A stretch of DNA of 34,046 nt from Candidatus Zhuqueibacterota bacterium (GTDB lineage: Bacteria > Zhuqueibacterota > Zhuqueibacteria > Thermofontimicrobiales > Thiofontviventaceae). The position numbers and the translations under genes are program-made. The notes beneath the pieces were generated by a model, which was not told the DNA's origin, did not search any database, and saw only the letters and a program-made list of their open reading frames with translations. The stretch lies in NCBI GenBank assembly GCA_016931935.1, contig JAFGDW010000372.1, positions 1 to 34,046 of the forward strand, written 5' to 3'. Below, one piece after another: positions 1 through 7,527 of the stretch (positions are counted from its first letter, which is position 1; each line of letters starts with the position of its first letter).

Positions 1-1
1 A

Positions 2-94
2 TTTGTATAATCTCTTCCTCTAAGAAATCCTGTTCATCCTGTTATCCTGTCTAATTTTTTTAATTCTGGTTTATCCAGGTTAGGTTTATACAAA
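2..94. repeat. Small palindromic element with TTTGTATAA ends
   Basis: A 9-bp perfect inverted repeat, TTTGTATAA at 2-10 and TTATACAAA at 86-94, brackets about 90 bp without coding potential. Inside are three near-tandem copies of an ATCCTGTT-like unit (27-51) and a small hairpin, CTGG/CCAG (66-78). It looks like a short non-autonomous repeat or extragenic palindromic element. Whether it recurs in the genome cannot be seen here. Confidence 0.4.
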
Positions 95-116
95 CTGAAT
101 TTTTGGTTGTCGACGG

Positions 117-262
117 AAGGCATATATATTCAAAACGGTCACGAATTGAACATTTCATTTTATGCAGTTATGGAGTGAAGTGACTGCGTCACTTCAAACA
201 GCGACGCAGTCGCTGTGCTCCACAATGTTCACATTATGCCCATTGTAAGTATAACATGCCTT
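117..262. repeat. MITE-like element, family 1 copy A
   Basis: Imperfect terminal inverted repeats of about 37 bp: the left arm begins AAGGCATATATATTC at 117, the right arm ends at 262 and reads AAGGCATGTTATACTT on the other strand. The inner 29 bp match at about 20 positions. The centre (171-222) folds as a closed structure: outer stem TGGAG/CTCCA, a 9-bp hairpin at 176-196 (loop TGC) and a 7-bp hairpin at 199-215 (loop GCA). It sits where the ferredoxin-type pseudogene loses homology. Related arms occur near 8.6 and 30.0 kb. No transposase is present, so it would be non-autonomous. Confidence 0.6.
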
Positions 263-682
263 ATCACACAAGCCACATTTTTTACAGGTGTCATTATTTA
301 TTGTGATCTAAAATAGTGATATTCTGTTCAATAAACCCGATATCCGGGCGATCGGACAACCTAATTTGTGATACTGGTACATACTTTGTAATGAAGTATC
401 AGCACTCATTTTCATCATTAGTTCCATCATGATACCAATGGGACACATCCAGCGACAAAATACTTTGCCCCAGAAAATTCCGAACAGTGAACCCGCCGCT
501 ACGATCCACCAGAGCGAAATATGATAATGACTCACAGCTATATAAACGGAAATACCAATCGCATTTGAAAATAAAATCGTTTCTGCGCGAAAAACGCTAT
601 GAACATATTTTGCTTTTTCATTTTCGAACCTGTACCCTGGTATTATAGTATTACTAATTAACTTTTGCCCAGTCTGTCCACT
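254..682 (-). pseudogene. Broken NapH/CcoG-like 4Fe-4S membrane protein gene
   Basis: Reading leftward from an in-frame TAA at 683-685, the frame encodes a hydrophobic segment and the cluster motif FCRWMCPIG, then LGCPIA, typical of polyferredoxin-type membrane proteins that pass electrons to periplasmic or membrane enzymes. An in-frame TAG (308-310) interrupts it. Past the stop the same frame continues with TCKKCGLCDKAC, a second ferredoxin cluster motif, so homology spans the stop. The frame then runs into the palindromic element at 117-262 and the last part of the protein is lost. There is no convincing ATG at the 5' end. A GTG at 535 would give only a 75-residue fragment. The decay reading is strong; the exact subfamily is uncertain. 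Confidence 0.7.
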
Positions 683-683
683 T

Positions 684-1413
684 TAATTAGAGAATATAAT
701 GGTAGCTGGACATGGCAAATTTGTGCAAAAAATCAAATGTAAATGGCCGTTTGCTAATGTTGCACAGGATCAAACGTGAAACGTCAAATGTCAAACGAAC
801 AACAAAATAATTTGTCTTTTTACTTTTCACATTTCATCCCGCCATCGGTGGGAACGTTTCACATGCGGCTTGCTGCACTAGGAAGAGATAAATGAATAAA
901 ACCTCGAATAATAAAATTAGTATCCGCTCAATTATTAAGATAGCTGTATCAGGATCATACTCCGTCGAAGCATGAACAATAATGTTAAGTTTCCCCATAT
1001 TTTTTGAAGGGATACTAAAATTAGATGCACAAGTCATCAAAAAGATGTCAACTTTTCTGAACATGTAAAAATTTCATTCTCCCTGCCACGTCGTTCCGAT
1101 TGAATTTTATTAATCAAATTTCCCCAAAAATTCAGGCAAATTCCGATGAAAGCGTATTTAAACAAGACAGATTCTCCTTCAATTTTTCCACGATCGCTTG
1201 TACTTGTCTGTGAGATGATTTTCCCATTTTTTCCCTTGTTTTATAATCACGAATTGGCTATATTTTAAGCTATTCTTTTTGAATTAGGTGTTATGTTGAT
1301 AAATTACACAAGATAACCGTTCTTGTATTTCGATAGCATACTCGTCCAATCGAATGAATGTCGCTAATATAAACATAAAATCTGATGGCTAAAAACTGTT
1401 CGCTGATCGTTAT
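684..1413. other. Gene-poor stretch upstream of the radical SAM operon
   Basis: About 730 bp with no convincing long gene. It contains a repetitive patch (768-800) built of near-copies of ACGTGAAACGTCAAATG, one short reading frame annotated separately (834-1064, - strand), and a 31-codon frame on the - strand (1132-1227) that has a plausible AAGGGA ribosome site but no recognisable product. The promoter of the operon starting at 1414 must lie in its right part; I could not pick a convincing pair of boxes. Confidence 0.4.
834..1064 (-). CDS. Short hypothetical protein, possibly a gene remnant
   Basis: A 76-residue frame with an ATG start and a GGGAG sequence about 14 bases upstream. The first half is polar; residues about 42-64 form one hydrophobic stretch that could be a membrane segment. 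The product is not recognised. The last ten codons run into repetitive DNA, so the natural C-terminus may be lost. Its setting, between a pseudogene and an operon in gene-poor DNA, makes a decayed fragment or a chance frame as likely as a real gene. Confidence 0.25.
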   Translation of the reverse strand: MFRKVDIFLMTCASNFSIPSKNMGKLNIIVHASTEYDPDTAILIIERILILLFEVLFIYLFLVQQAACETFPPMAG

Positions 1414-2364
1414 ATGTCACAGACTTATAAGTACCTGTTCGGCCCGGTCGCTTCACGGCGATTGGGCGTGTCGCTCGGCATCGATGTGGTGCCGCATAAA
1501 ACCTGCTCGCTGAATTGCGTGTACTGCGAATGCGGGACGACCACCAATTTAACGGTGGTGCGTCAGGAATATTTCCCAACGCAGGACATCGTAGATGAAT
1601 TGCAATCTTATTTGCATACCAGTCCGCAACTGGACGCCCTGACTTTTTCCGGCGCTGGCGAGCCAACTTTGCATGCAGGATTCGGCGAGATTGTGGGTTT
1701 CATTAAGCAATCTTATCCACAATACAAGCTAGTGTTGCTTACTAACTCCACATTGCTTGATCAGCCCGATGTAATGGAAGCTGTGCAAAAAATCGATTTA
1801 ATCATCCCGTCGCTGGACGCGGCATCGGAATTGGTATTCAAGAAATTGAACCGACCACATCGAACCCTTACAGCAGAAACGATGATCCGTCAACTTGCGT
1901 ACCTGAAGCAGCACGCGCCTGTTGAAATGTGGCTGGAGATTTTCATTGTGCCCGGATTGAATGACACTGCTGATGAGCTTGCACTACTTAAACAGGCGGT
2001 GGACAAAATTCAACCCGATCGCGTTCAAATCAATTCACTCGACCGGCCACCGACAGCACAATGGGTAAAACAGGCAACGCCTGAAAAATTACGTGAAATC
2101 GCCCGGCAATTTAGTGATCGGGCAGAGGTTATCGCCCGATTTTCATCAGCGATGAAAGTGAAAGCCGATAACCATGCTCTGGCCGATGCCATTGTTCAAC
2201 TCATCAAACGCCGACCCTGTACGATTGATGATCTCGTTTCCACACTTGGTCATCCACAGTCGGATATTGAGTATGAGCTTAAAATGCTCATGCTGCACAA
2301 GCAAGTGCAACAGGAACAACTGGATCGGGGAGTGTTTTATCGGATCGTGGAGGATTTTCAATAA
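1414..2364 (+). CDS. Radical SAM protein (COG0731-like) with C-terminal winged helix
   Basis: 316 residues. The N-terminal two thirds is a radical SAM domain: CSLNCVYC gives the CX3CX2C ligands of the SAM-binding 4Fe-4S cluster, and FSGAGEPTLH matches the conserved GGE-type motif that contacts SAM. The start (FGPVASRRLGVSLGID) is typical of the COG0731 group, which includes tRNA wyosine-synthesis relatives and many uncharacterised members. Residues about 255-312 resemble a winged helix-turn-helix, a possible nucleic-acid-binding module. It is first in a three-gene operon: the YggS-type gene starts two bases after its stop and a DUF89 gene overlaps that one. The substrate is unknown. No clear Shine-Dalgarno is seen at this ATG, but the domain starts right at it. 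Confidence 0.85.
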   Translation: MSQTYKYLFGPVASRRLGVSLGIDVVPHKTCSLNCVYCECGTTTNLTVVRQEYFPTQDIVDELQSYLHTSPQLDALTFSGAGEPTLHAGFGEIVGFIKQSYPQYKLVLLTNSTLLDQPDVMEAVQKIDLIIPSLDAASELVFKKLNRPHRTLTAETMIRQLAYLKQHAPVEMWLEIFIVPGLNDTADELALLKQAVDKIQPDRVQINSLDRPPTAQWVKQATPEKLREIARQFSDRAEVIARFSSAMKVKADNHALADAIVQLIKRRPCTIDDLVSTLGHPQSDIEYELKMLMLHKQVQQEQLDRGVFYRIVEDFQ

Positions 2365-2366
2365 GC

Positions 2367-3035
2367 ATGGATTACGATTCCATAAAAACAAACGTACGTG
2401 AGGTTCTTAAATCGTTACCTGAGCATGTCACGCTTGTCGCCGCCGCTAAAACCCGATCTGCGGATGAAGTATCAGCCGCCATCGATGCCGGCATAAAAAT
2501 AGTCGGCTATAACTATGTTCAGGAAGCGGCCGATATTAAGCCACATATTCTGCAATCTGTGAAGTGGCACATGATTGGCCATTTACAAACGAACAAGGTA
2601 AAAAAAGCGGTTGAACTGTTTGATATGATCGAAACGGTCGATTCTATCAAACTTGCGGATGCAATTGACCGGCATGCCAACGACGCCGGTAAAATTATGC
2701 CGATTCTTATTGAAATCAACAGCGCAGGTGAATCCAGCAAAAACGGTATCTCAATCGAACATCTTGATGCGCTTGTCGACCACATTCGTACGCTGCCGAA
2801 TATACAATTGGAAGGATTAATGACCATGGGAGCATACGCGATCGATCCTGATGAGGCGCGCAGATATTTCCGGGAAACGAAAGCTGCATTTGATCGGTTG
2901 AAGACTGTAAAATTAGCTAACATCACCATGCGGCATCTTTCCATGGGCATGAGTGACAGCTACAAAATTGCGATTGAAGAGGGCGCCACCATGGTGCGGA
3001 TCGGAACACGACTATTCGGAGAACGATATAAATGA
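2367..3035 (+). CDS. yggS: YggS/PLPBP family pyridoxal-phosphate homeostasis protein
   Basis: 222 residues, the usual length for this single-domain alanine-racemase-barrel family. These cytosolic proteins bind pyridoxal 5'-phosphate through a lysine and keep vitamin B6 and amino-acid pools balanced; no catalytic turnover is established. Visible hallmarks are the Schiff-base lysine in AAAKTR (K28), IGHLQTNK, the N-S-x-x-E-x-S-K-x-G stretch (INSAGESSKNGI), MTMGA, LSMGMSDSY and a C-terminal VRIGTRLFGERY that helps bind phosphate. It starts two bases after the radical SAM stop and its own stop overlaps the DUF89 start by four bases, so translational coupling of all three is likely. The placement hints that the neighbours also act in cofactor or metabolite upkeep. 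Confidence 0.93.
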   Translation: MDYDSIKTNVREVLKSLPEHVTLVAAAKTRSADEVSAAIDAGIKIVGYNYVQEAADIKPHILQSVKWHMIGHLQTNKVKKAVELFDMIETVDSIKLADAIDRHANDAGKIMPILIEINSAGESSKNGISIEHLDALVDHIRTLPNIQLEGLMTMGAYAIDPDEARRYFRETKAAFDRLKTVKLANITMRHLSMGMSDSYKIAIEEGATMVRIGTRLFGERYK

Positions 3036-3910
3036 TTCAGACCAATGCGTTTCCCCAGGTTAAATTGCTGCTGCAATGCATCACATGCGCCGTCGATAGT
3101 TTCAATACACTGGCGAAAAAGGGATTGATTCCCGAAAAGAATCAGCAGCCTGGCATGAAAGACTTGTTGCACTTTCTCAGTACGATGGATTACAGTAAAA
3201 CGCCGTTGCACATGGGGCAAATCTCGCACCGAATAATACGTAAATGGGCTGCCAATCCCGACCCGTATATAGCTGAAAAACGCCAGTACAACGCCACAAT
3301 GCTGGAGCATTACGATGAGTTAAAACGGGAAGTCGAATTCAGTAACGATCCGTTCGATCTGGCGCTGCGGCTGGCTGTCGCCGGTAATGTTATCGATTTG
3401 GGATACAATCACGGACTGGATGTTCATACAACGCTGGAGAAGGTACGCACTGCGCCGTTCGTAATTTACGATGCCGAACTGCTGCGCCGGGCCGTGGCAA
3501 ATGCAAACACAATCCTTTATCTGGCCGACAACGCTGGCGAAATTGTACTGGACAAGTTGTTTTTGGAGACGCTAAAGCATCCGAACGTGTATCTTGCCGT
3601 TCGCAGCTCCCCAGTCATTAATGATGTGACGCTTGAAGATGTGGCGCCGCTCGGTCTCGACAAATTTGCTACAATTATAGCTAATGGCAGCGATGCCCCC
3701 GGAACGTTGCTCGAAGATATTTCGAAAGAATTCAGAGCGATTTTTGAACAGGCGGATGTGATTATTGCTAAAGGACAAGGCAATTTTGAAGGTTTGGCGA
3801 GCGTGCGGGCACCAATATTCTTTTTATTGATGGCGAAGTGTGAACATGTGTCGCGGCATCTAAATGTGAATAAAGGGGATTTTATCGTGATGAGGCAATT
3901 AGACAGCTAA
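3032..3910 (+). CDS. DUF89 / ARMT1-like metal-dependent phosphatase
   Basis: 292 residues. It matches the compact prokaryotic branch of DUF89, metal-dependent phosphatases proposed as metabolite damage-control enzymes. Supporting motifs are an early CxxC (C16, C19), LADNAGE with the metal-binding Asp-Asn pair (D166, N167) and E170, RSSPVINDVT, and KGQGNFEGL (247-255), which carries further active-site residues. The ATG overlaps the TGA of the yggS-like gene (ATGA), a classic coupled arrangement. The substrate is unknown; known family substrates include sugar phosphates and phosphorylated cofactor derivatives. With the PLP protein next door, a damaged B6 or phosphorylated intermediate is a reasonable guess but only a guess. 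Confidence 0.85.
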   Translation: MIQTNAFPQVKLLLQCITCAVDSFNTLAKKGLIPEKNQQPGMKDLLHFLSTMDYSKTPLHMGQISHRIIRKWAANPDPYIAEKRQYNATMLEHYDELKREVEFSNDPFDLALRLAVAGNVIDLGYNHGLDVHTTLEKVRTAPFVIYDAELLRRAVANANTILYLADNAGEIVLDKLFLETLKHPNVYLAVRSSPVINDVTLEDVAPLGLDKFATIIANGSDAPGTLLEDISKEFRAIFEQADVIIAKGQGNFEGLASVRAPIFFLLMAKCEHVSRHLNVNKGDFIVMRQLDS

Positions 3911-3922
3911 TTTTTTTGAATA

Positions 3923-4192
3923 CTATTTTTTAAATAAATCCGAATGTGAACCTGTTCTTTCCAATACTATTAAATCTCTGGTGCGTTTATAATTGAGAAG
4001 CTAATCAGGCTCAATGTGGCAATCCCGATACTCGTTGAATGTTCCTGCCAACTGATGGTCTTTATGCTGTGCTGGTAATTGTTCCCCGGATGCCAATATC
4101 TCAATAACCTGTTTAAGTTTTTCAAGATTTTTATTTTGTTTCTGAAGCCGTTTGTAATCTTTCTTAAATTGAGACGTGTAATATATTGTCAA
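3923..4192 (-). pseudogene. YafQ-type mRNA interferase toxin, interrupted by TAG at conserved Trp
   Basis: RelE/ParE-superfamily toxin of the YafQ group. The frame starts with TTG at 4192, overlapping the antitoxin stop, and reads to HIEPD, where codon 64 is TAG (4001-4003). The same frame then continues without shift through LLNYKRTRDLIVLERTG and SHSDLF to a second TAG at 3923-3925, giving 89 residues, close to the 92 of E. coli YafQ. In that family the sequence is HIEPDW, so the stop replaces the Trp codon (TGG to TAG). In E. coli YafQ the catalytic set includes the His and Asp of this motif, this Trp and a later His; the later His lies beyond the stop here. The truncated 63-residue product should be inactive. 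Confidence 0.85.
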
Positions 4193-4449
4193 TGATCGAG
4201 TTCCTTGAATAATTCATCGACCGAATCTACTTGATTTAGTTCCTGCCCTTGTTCTGATTTACGGATGGTTTCAGTTGTTAGCTCATTTGGTATTTTCAAT
4301 TCGAACGGAATGCCATTGTGAAGCGTCACTTGTGTCAAGTACATGGATATTGCTTCGGACATCGTGATATGTAGCCGATTAAATACTTTTTGTGCCTTTT
4401 CTTTGACTTCTGGATCGATGCGCGCCTGGATGGTTGCTGTTCGTGGCAT
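4189..4449 (-). CDS. RelB/DinJ-family antitoxin
   Basis: 86 residues. The N-terminal half is a ribbon-helix-helix DNA-binding fold typical of RelB/DinJ (ATIQARIDPEVKEKAQKVF, then MSEAISMYLTQV). The C-terminal half (IPNELTTETI onward) is the acidic, flexible part that wraps the toxin. It is translated just ahead of the YafQ-type toxin, stop and start overlapping (TTGA), and would autorepress the pair by binding near its own promoter right of 4449. The antitoxin is intact although its toxin has an in-frame stop, which is the expected direction of decay for a toxin-antitoxin pair. Confidence 0.88.
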   Translation of the reverse strand: MPRTATIQARIDPEVKEKAQKVFNRLHITMSEAISMYLTQVTLHNGIPFELKIPNELTTETIRKSEQGQELNQVDSVDELFKELDH

Positions 4450-4568
4450 GATTTATGGCATCCATTTTAGAAATGTAGTGACAATTGACATACATTGTTT
4501 AATGGTTAAGATAACAATGAAATCCATACGAGTCAATTTAATTTAATCGTGTTGGAAATTCTTTGAAT

Positions 4569-4973
4569 ATGAATCCGGCAACATTAAAATTTGTTAAAAT
4601 CTCAGCAATAATATTCGCATTGATTTCGATTATAATATTGCTATATTTATTACTACCAGCAATAAAAACTGATTGTGTTATCGTGACGAACAAGGAAATT
4701 GTTAAAAATCAGGGACGTGGAGTTTCTACTTCGTACTAAATATCGGCTACTGGAAGTAAAAAATACCATGAATCTGTTAGGCCTGGATTTTATAATAACC
4801 TAAGCGTGGGTGATTCACTTAAGCTATATTTGTCAAACGGTTTCGGTGAATGAAAAAAAGCCGAATTAATTAAACATCAGAATGTTGTAATTACCAGCAA
4901 AGGCGAAAATATTTATTGGTCAGGTGTAGTTGCGTTGATATTTTTAATTCCATTGATTACGTTCATAAAGTAA
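4569..4973 (+). pseudogene. Small two-helix membrane protein gene with two internal stops
   Basis: One uninterrupted frame of 135 codons from ATG (4569) to TAA (4971-4973), broken only by TAA at 4737-4739 and TGA at 4851-4853. It would encode an N-terminal membrane helix (residues about 11-31), an extracytoplasmic region of about 80 residues, and a C-terminal helix ending VVALIFLIPLITFIK. Both hydrophobic ends and the polar middle keep one phase, which argues for a former gene with two nonsense mutations rather than chance. The TGA follows GFGE and could be a former Trp codon. The family is not recognised. The nearby toxin with a similar lesion suggests a locally decaying patch. Confidence 0.55.
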
Positions 4974-5095
4974 ATCGACCTGGAACAAGATCGATTGTTA
5001 ATCACAATAATCGGTCTAATTATTTTCATTAGTTATGTATTGTGGCTGATTTTTATCGCATCACAAATTGGAAAGTAAAAAGGTTGGGAGCACCT

Positions 5096-5935
5096 ATGCA
5101 ACAAGAAAATAGATTTAATGAAATACAGCGATTGCAGGAAATGGTCAAAGCCAATATGGCCAACGTGAAACATAAAATTATTGTGTTAAGCGGAAAAGGT
5201 GGTGTCGGTAAAAGTACGGTGGCAACGAATATCGCTTGTGGATTGGCTCAGCTTGGGAAAAAAGTGGGCATTATCGATACTGATATTCACGGCCCATCGC
5301 TGGCGAAAATGCTGGGAATTGAAGGGCAGTTCATGCAGCCTGGTGATGGTGAGCACAGCATGAAAGCAGTTGAAGCCAAAGGCATTAAAATTGCAACAAT
5401 GGCTTCATTATTGCCAGATGCCGATGCTCCGGTTATCTGGCGTGGCCCGCTGAAAATTAGCGCTATCAAACAGTTCATCGGTGATGTGGTATGGGGACCG
5501 CTGGATTATTTGGTGATTGACTCGCCCCCGGGTACCGGTGATGAGCCGTTGACTGTCGCCCAACTTATTCCGGAGGCGGATGGTGCGATCATCGTGACGA
5601 CGCCACAGGATGTCGCGCTGATTGACTCACGTAAAACAGTCAACTTTGCCCGGGCGATGAAGTTGAATGTTTTGGGCATAATCGAAAATATGAGTGGATT
5701 TTCCTGCCCGCATTGCCACCAACCCATCGATTTGTTTAAAGTTGGCGGTGGCCAACAAACGGCTATAAATATGGGTGTTCCATTTTTAGGCGCGATCCCC
5801 ATCGATCGCGATGCGGTGGATGCCAGCGATGATGGTACGCCATTGGTGCTGGAATATCCGGATTCACATGCTGGTAAAGCGTTTAAGGAAATTATCGATC
5901 GTTTGGTAGAAACAATCGAGCAGGTGCATGGGTAA
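5096..5935 (+). CDS. mrp: Mrp/ApbC-type Fe-S cluster carrier ATPase
   Basis: 279 residues from ATG 5096, chosen over an upstream in-frame GTG (5042) because GGGAG lies seven to eight bases before this ATG. MinD/Mrp-family P-loop protein: deviant Walker A GKGGVGKST (33-41), DTDIHGPS, the Mrp signature region LVIDSPPGTGDE, and the CxxC pair in SGFSCPHCHQP (C204, C207) that binds a bridging 4Fe-4S cluster in a dimer. Such proteins carry and deliver Fe-S clusters in the cytosol in an ATP-dependent manner. No N-terminal MIP18/DUF59 domain is present, so it is the short form. A potential client, lipoyl synthase with two 4Fe-4S clusters, is encoded 1.6 kb away; that link is inference. Confidence 0.93.
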   Translation: MQQENRFNEIQRLQEMVKANMANVKHKIIVLSGKGGVGKSTVATNIACGLAQLGKKVGIIDTDIHGPSLAKMLGIEGQFMQPGDGEHSMKAVEAKGIKIATMASLLPDADAPVIWRGPLKISAIKQFIGDVVWGPLDYLVIDSPPGTGDEPLTVAQLIPEADGAIIVTTPQDVALIDSRKTVNFARAMKLNVLGIIENMSGFSCPHCHQPIDLFKVGGGQQTAINMGVPFLGAIPIDRDAVDASDDGTPLVLEYPDSHAGKAFKEIIDRLVETIEQVHG

Positions 5936-6117
5936 TTGCAGCCAATAACGTTGCGATAGACTGAATTGAAATATCCGTCATATTCGGATGAGCAACATCA
6001 ACAAAGTATTAAGGATCCAAGTTGAAATTTTAAAAGCCCAATGATTGCCGATGTGGTTTCAATCAGAACCGATAAATCAAAAAATTCTTAATAATATGAA
6101 ATCAGGGAGTTTTAACA

Positions 6118-6387
6118 ATGCCGACCTATGAATATCGATGTGACGAATGCGGTCATGAATTCGAAAAATTTCAAAGCATCACCGATGAGCCGATTAAAAT
6201 TTGTCCGGTTTGCGAGGGCACTGTTACGAAAAAATTATCAGGCGGGAGTGGAATTATATTTAAGGGGAGTGGTTTCTATCAAACGGATTATAAAAAATCG
6301 AGTTGTTGCTCGCATGAACATAAGTCGGAATCATGCGATTCGCCGAAAAAATGCTGTGAAGGCGGCAATTGCGGCCATGCACATTAG
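6118..6387 (+). CDS. FmdB-family zinc-ribbon protein with Cys/His-rich tail
   Basis: 89 residues, start supported by GGGAG nine bases upstream. The first 45 residues are an FmdB/putative regulatory zinc ribbon: MPTYEYRCDECGHEFEKF with CxxC, then ICPVCEG as the second CxxC, followed by the conserved GGSGIIFKGSGFYQTDYK tail. The C-terminal 30 residues are unusually rich in Cys and His (SSCCSHEHKSESC, then KKCCEGGNCGHAH) and could bind further metal. The family's function is poorly known. It lies 180 bp after mrp on the same strand and converges with the stress-protein gene. Confidence 0.88.
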   Translation: MPTYEYRCDECGHEFEKFQSITDEPIKICPVCEGTVTKKLSGGSGIIFKGSGFYQTDYKKSSCCSHEHKSESCDSPKKCCEGGNCGHAH

Positions 6388-6446
6388 CAATTGAATGAGT
6401 TTTAAAATCCCGAATTGAGACTAAATCACTTGTTGTACTAACGGAT

Positions 6447-7313
6447 CTATTTTTTGACACGGATGGTTAATACAGGGCAAGGGGCTATTTGCAGAACTTT
6501 TTCAGTGACGCTGCCTAATAATACACGTGGCCAATAACCGTGTCCGTGTGTGCTCAATGTGATTAAATCGATTTCCTGATCCTTCGCATAATTCACTATT
6601 TCAGCGGCGGCATCAACGTTGCGGCGAACGACACGTTCAATTTCAACATCCGAAAACTGGTCGGATACTTTCATTTCCGATTTCAACATTTCGCTCATTC
6701 GGTTGAAAGCTTCGTCGGAACTATAGGCTTTTACGCGGCGTTTTTTAAATTCATGCATTTCGACAACATGCACTAAATAAATTTTCGCCTGAAAATTTCT
6801 CGCTAATTCAACTGCTTCATCCAATGCACGGTACGAGCGATCAGATAAATCCACCGGACACAAAATTCGCTTGATACGGGCCTCGGTTCGCTTGCCATGC
6901 AGCGTAAGCACCGGGCATTCCGCCTTCCTAATCACTTTTTGTGATTCGGTGCTCAATACCGGAATATGTGTGGCGGCAAATCCTCCTGCTGCCAGAATAA
7001 TCAAGTCTATCGCTTCATCCTGCGTATACTGCAAAATCTCCTGATATACCGTCCCATAACGAACATTAATGTCAATTGCTTCCGGGAGCTTTTTTTTGAA
7101 TTCCTCGATTTGTACTTGTACGTCATCTTCCAGGCTTTTTAAATATCCAGTCACATCCGGGAAAAACCGATAATAAACTTCGGGAGGATGCGTGCTGACA
7201 TGAACGAAACGAATGGCAGTGTTATAATGTCCTGCAAAGGAAATTGCATATTTCACGACATTTTGAGCCGATGTCGATAAATCAATTGGACAAAGAATGT
7301 TATTAATTTGCAT
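6447..7313 (-). CDS. Tandem UspA-domain universal stress protein
   Basis: 288 residues from ATG 7313 (a TTG immediately upstream is in frame but less likely). Two universal-stress-protein domains lie in tandem: residues 1-140 starting MQINNILCPIDLSTSAQNVV, and 145-288 starting IKRILCPVDLSDRSYRAL. The second ends with STHGHGYWPRVLLGSVTEKVL, the G-x2-G-x9-G(S/T) type ATP-binding loop; the first has a diverged version (AAGGFAATHIPVLSTESQKVI), suggesting only the second half binds ATP in the usual way. Such cytosolic proteins respond to starvation, oxygen or membrane stress. It is flanked by intergenic DNA on both sides and is probably monocistronic. Confidence 0.9.
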   Translation of the reverse strand: MQINNILCPIDLSTSAQNVVKYAISFAGHYNTAIRFVHVSTHPPEVYYRFFPDVTGYLKSLEDDVQVQIEEFKKKLPEAIDINVRYGTVYQEILQYTQDEAIDLIILAAGGFAATHIPVLSTESQKVIRKAECPVLTLHGKRTEARIKRILCPVDLSDRSYRALDEAVELARNFQAKIYLVHVVEMHEFKKRRVKAYSSDEAFNRMSEMLKSEMKVSDQFSDVEIERVVRRNVDAAAEIVNYAKDQEIDLITLSTHGHGYWPRVLLGSVTEKVLQIAPCPVLTIRVKK

Positions 7314-7527
7314 CAATGGGGAAATATTCCTTCGTTTGAAGTAGATTAGAAGCGCATATTTACATTCTGATTTTACTAAAATTGAGCAGAAAAAGCAAGT
7401 TAATTTTGATTCATTTGAAAACGAATGGATGACGTGTTTTCAGATGAATTGATATAGCTTATAAATTCATACCTCAATTCTTATGTAAGAAAGTCAAAAC
7501 TAAGCCCGGAAATATAAGTCCCGGATT

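Noticed and set aside
27..51. Tandem ATCCTGTT-like units considered as the start of a CRISPR array.
   Set aside because: Units are 8-9 bases and directly adjacent, with no spacers and no cas genes in the window.
308..4973. In-frame stops in several genes as evidence of stop-codon recoding (UAG or UGA read as an amino acid).
   Set aside because: All three stop types occur inside frames, while TAG and TGA also end healthy genes here (for example the FmdB and universal stress genes end in TAG, yggS in TGA). Ordinary decay explains the pattern better.
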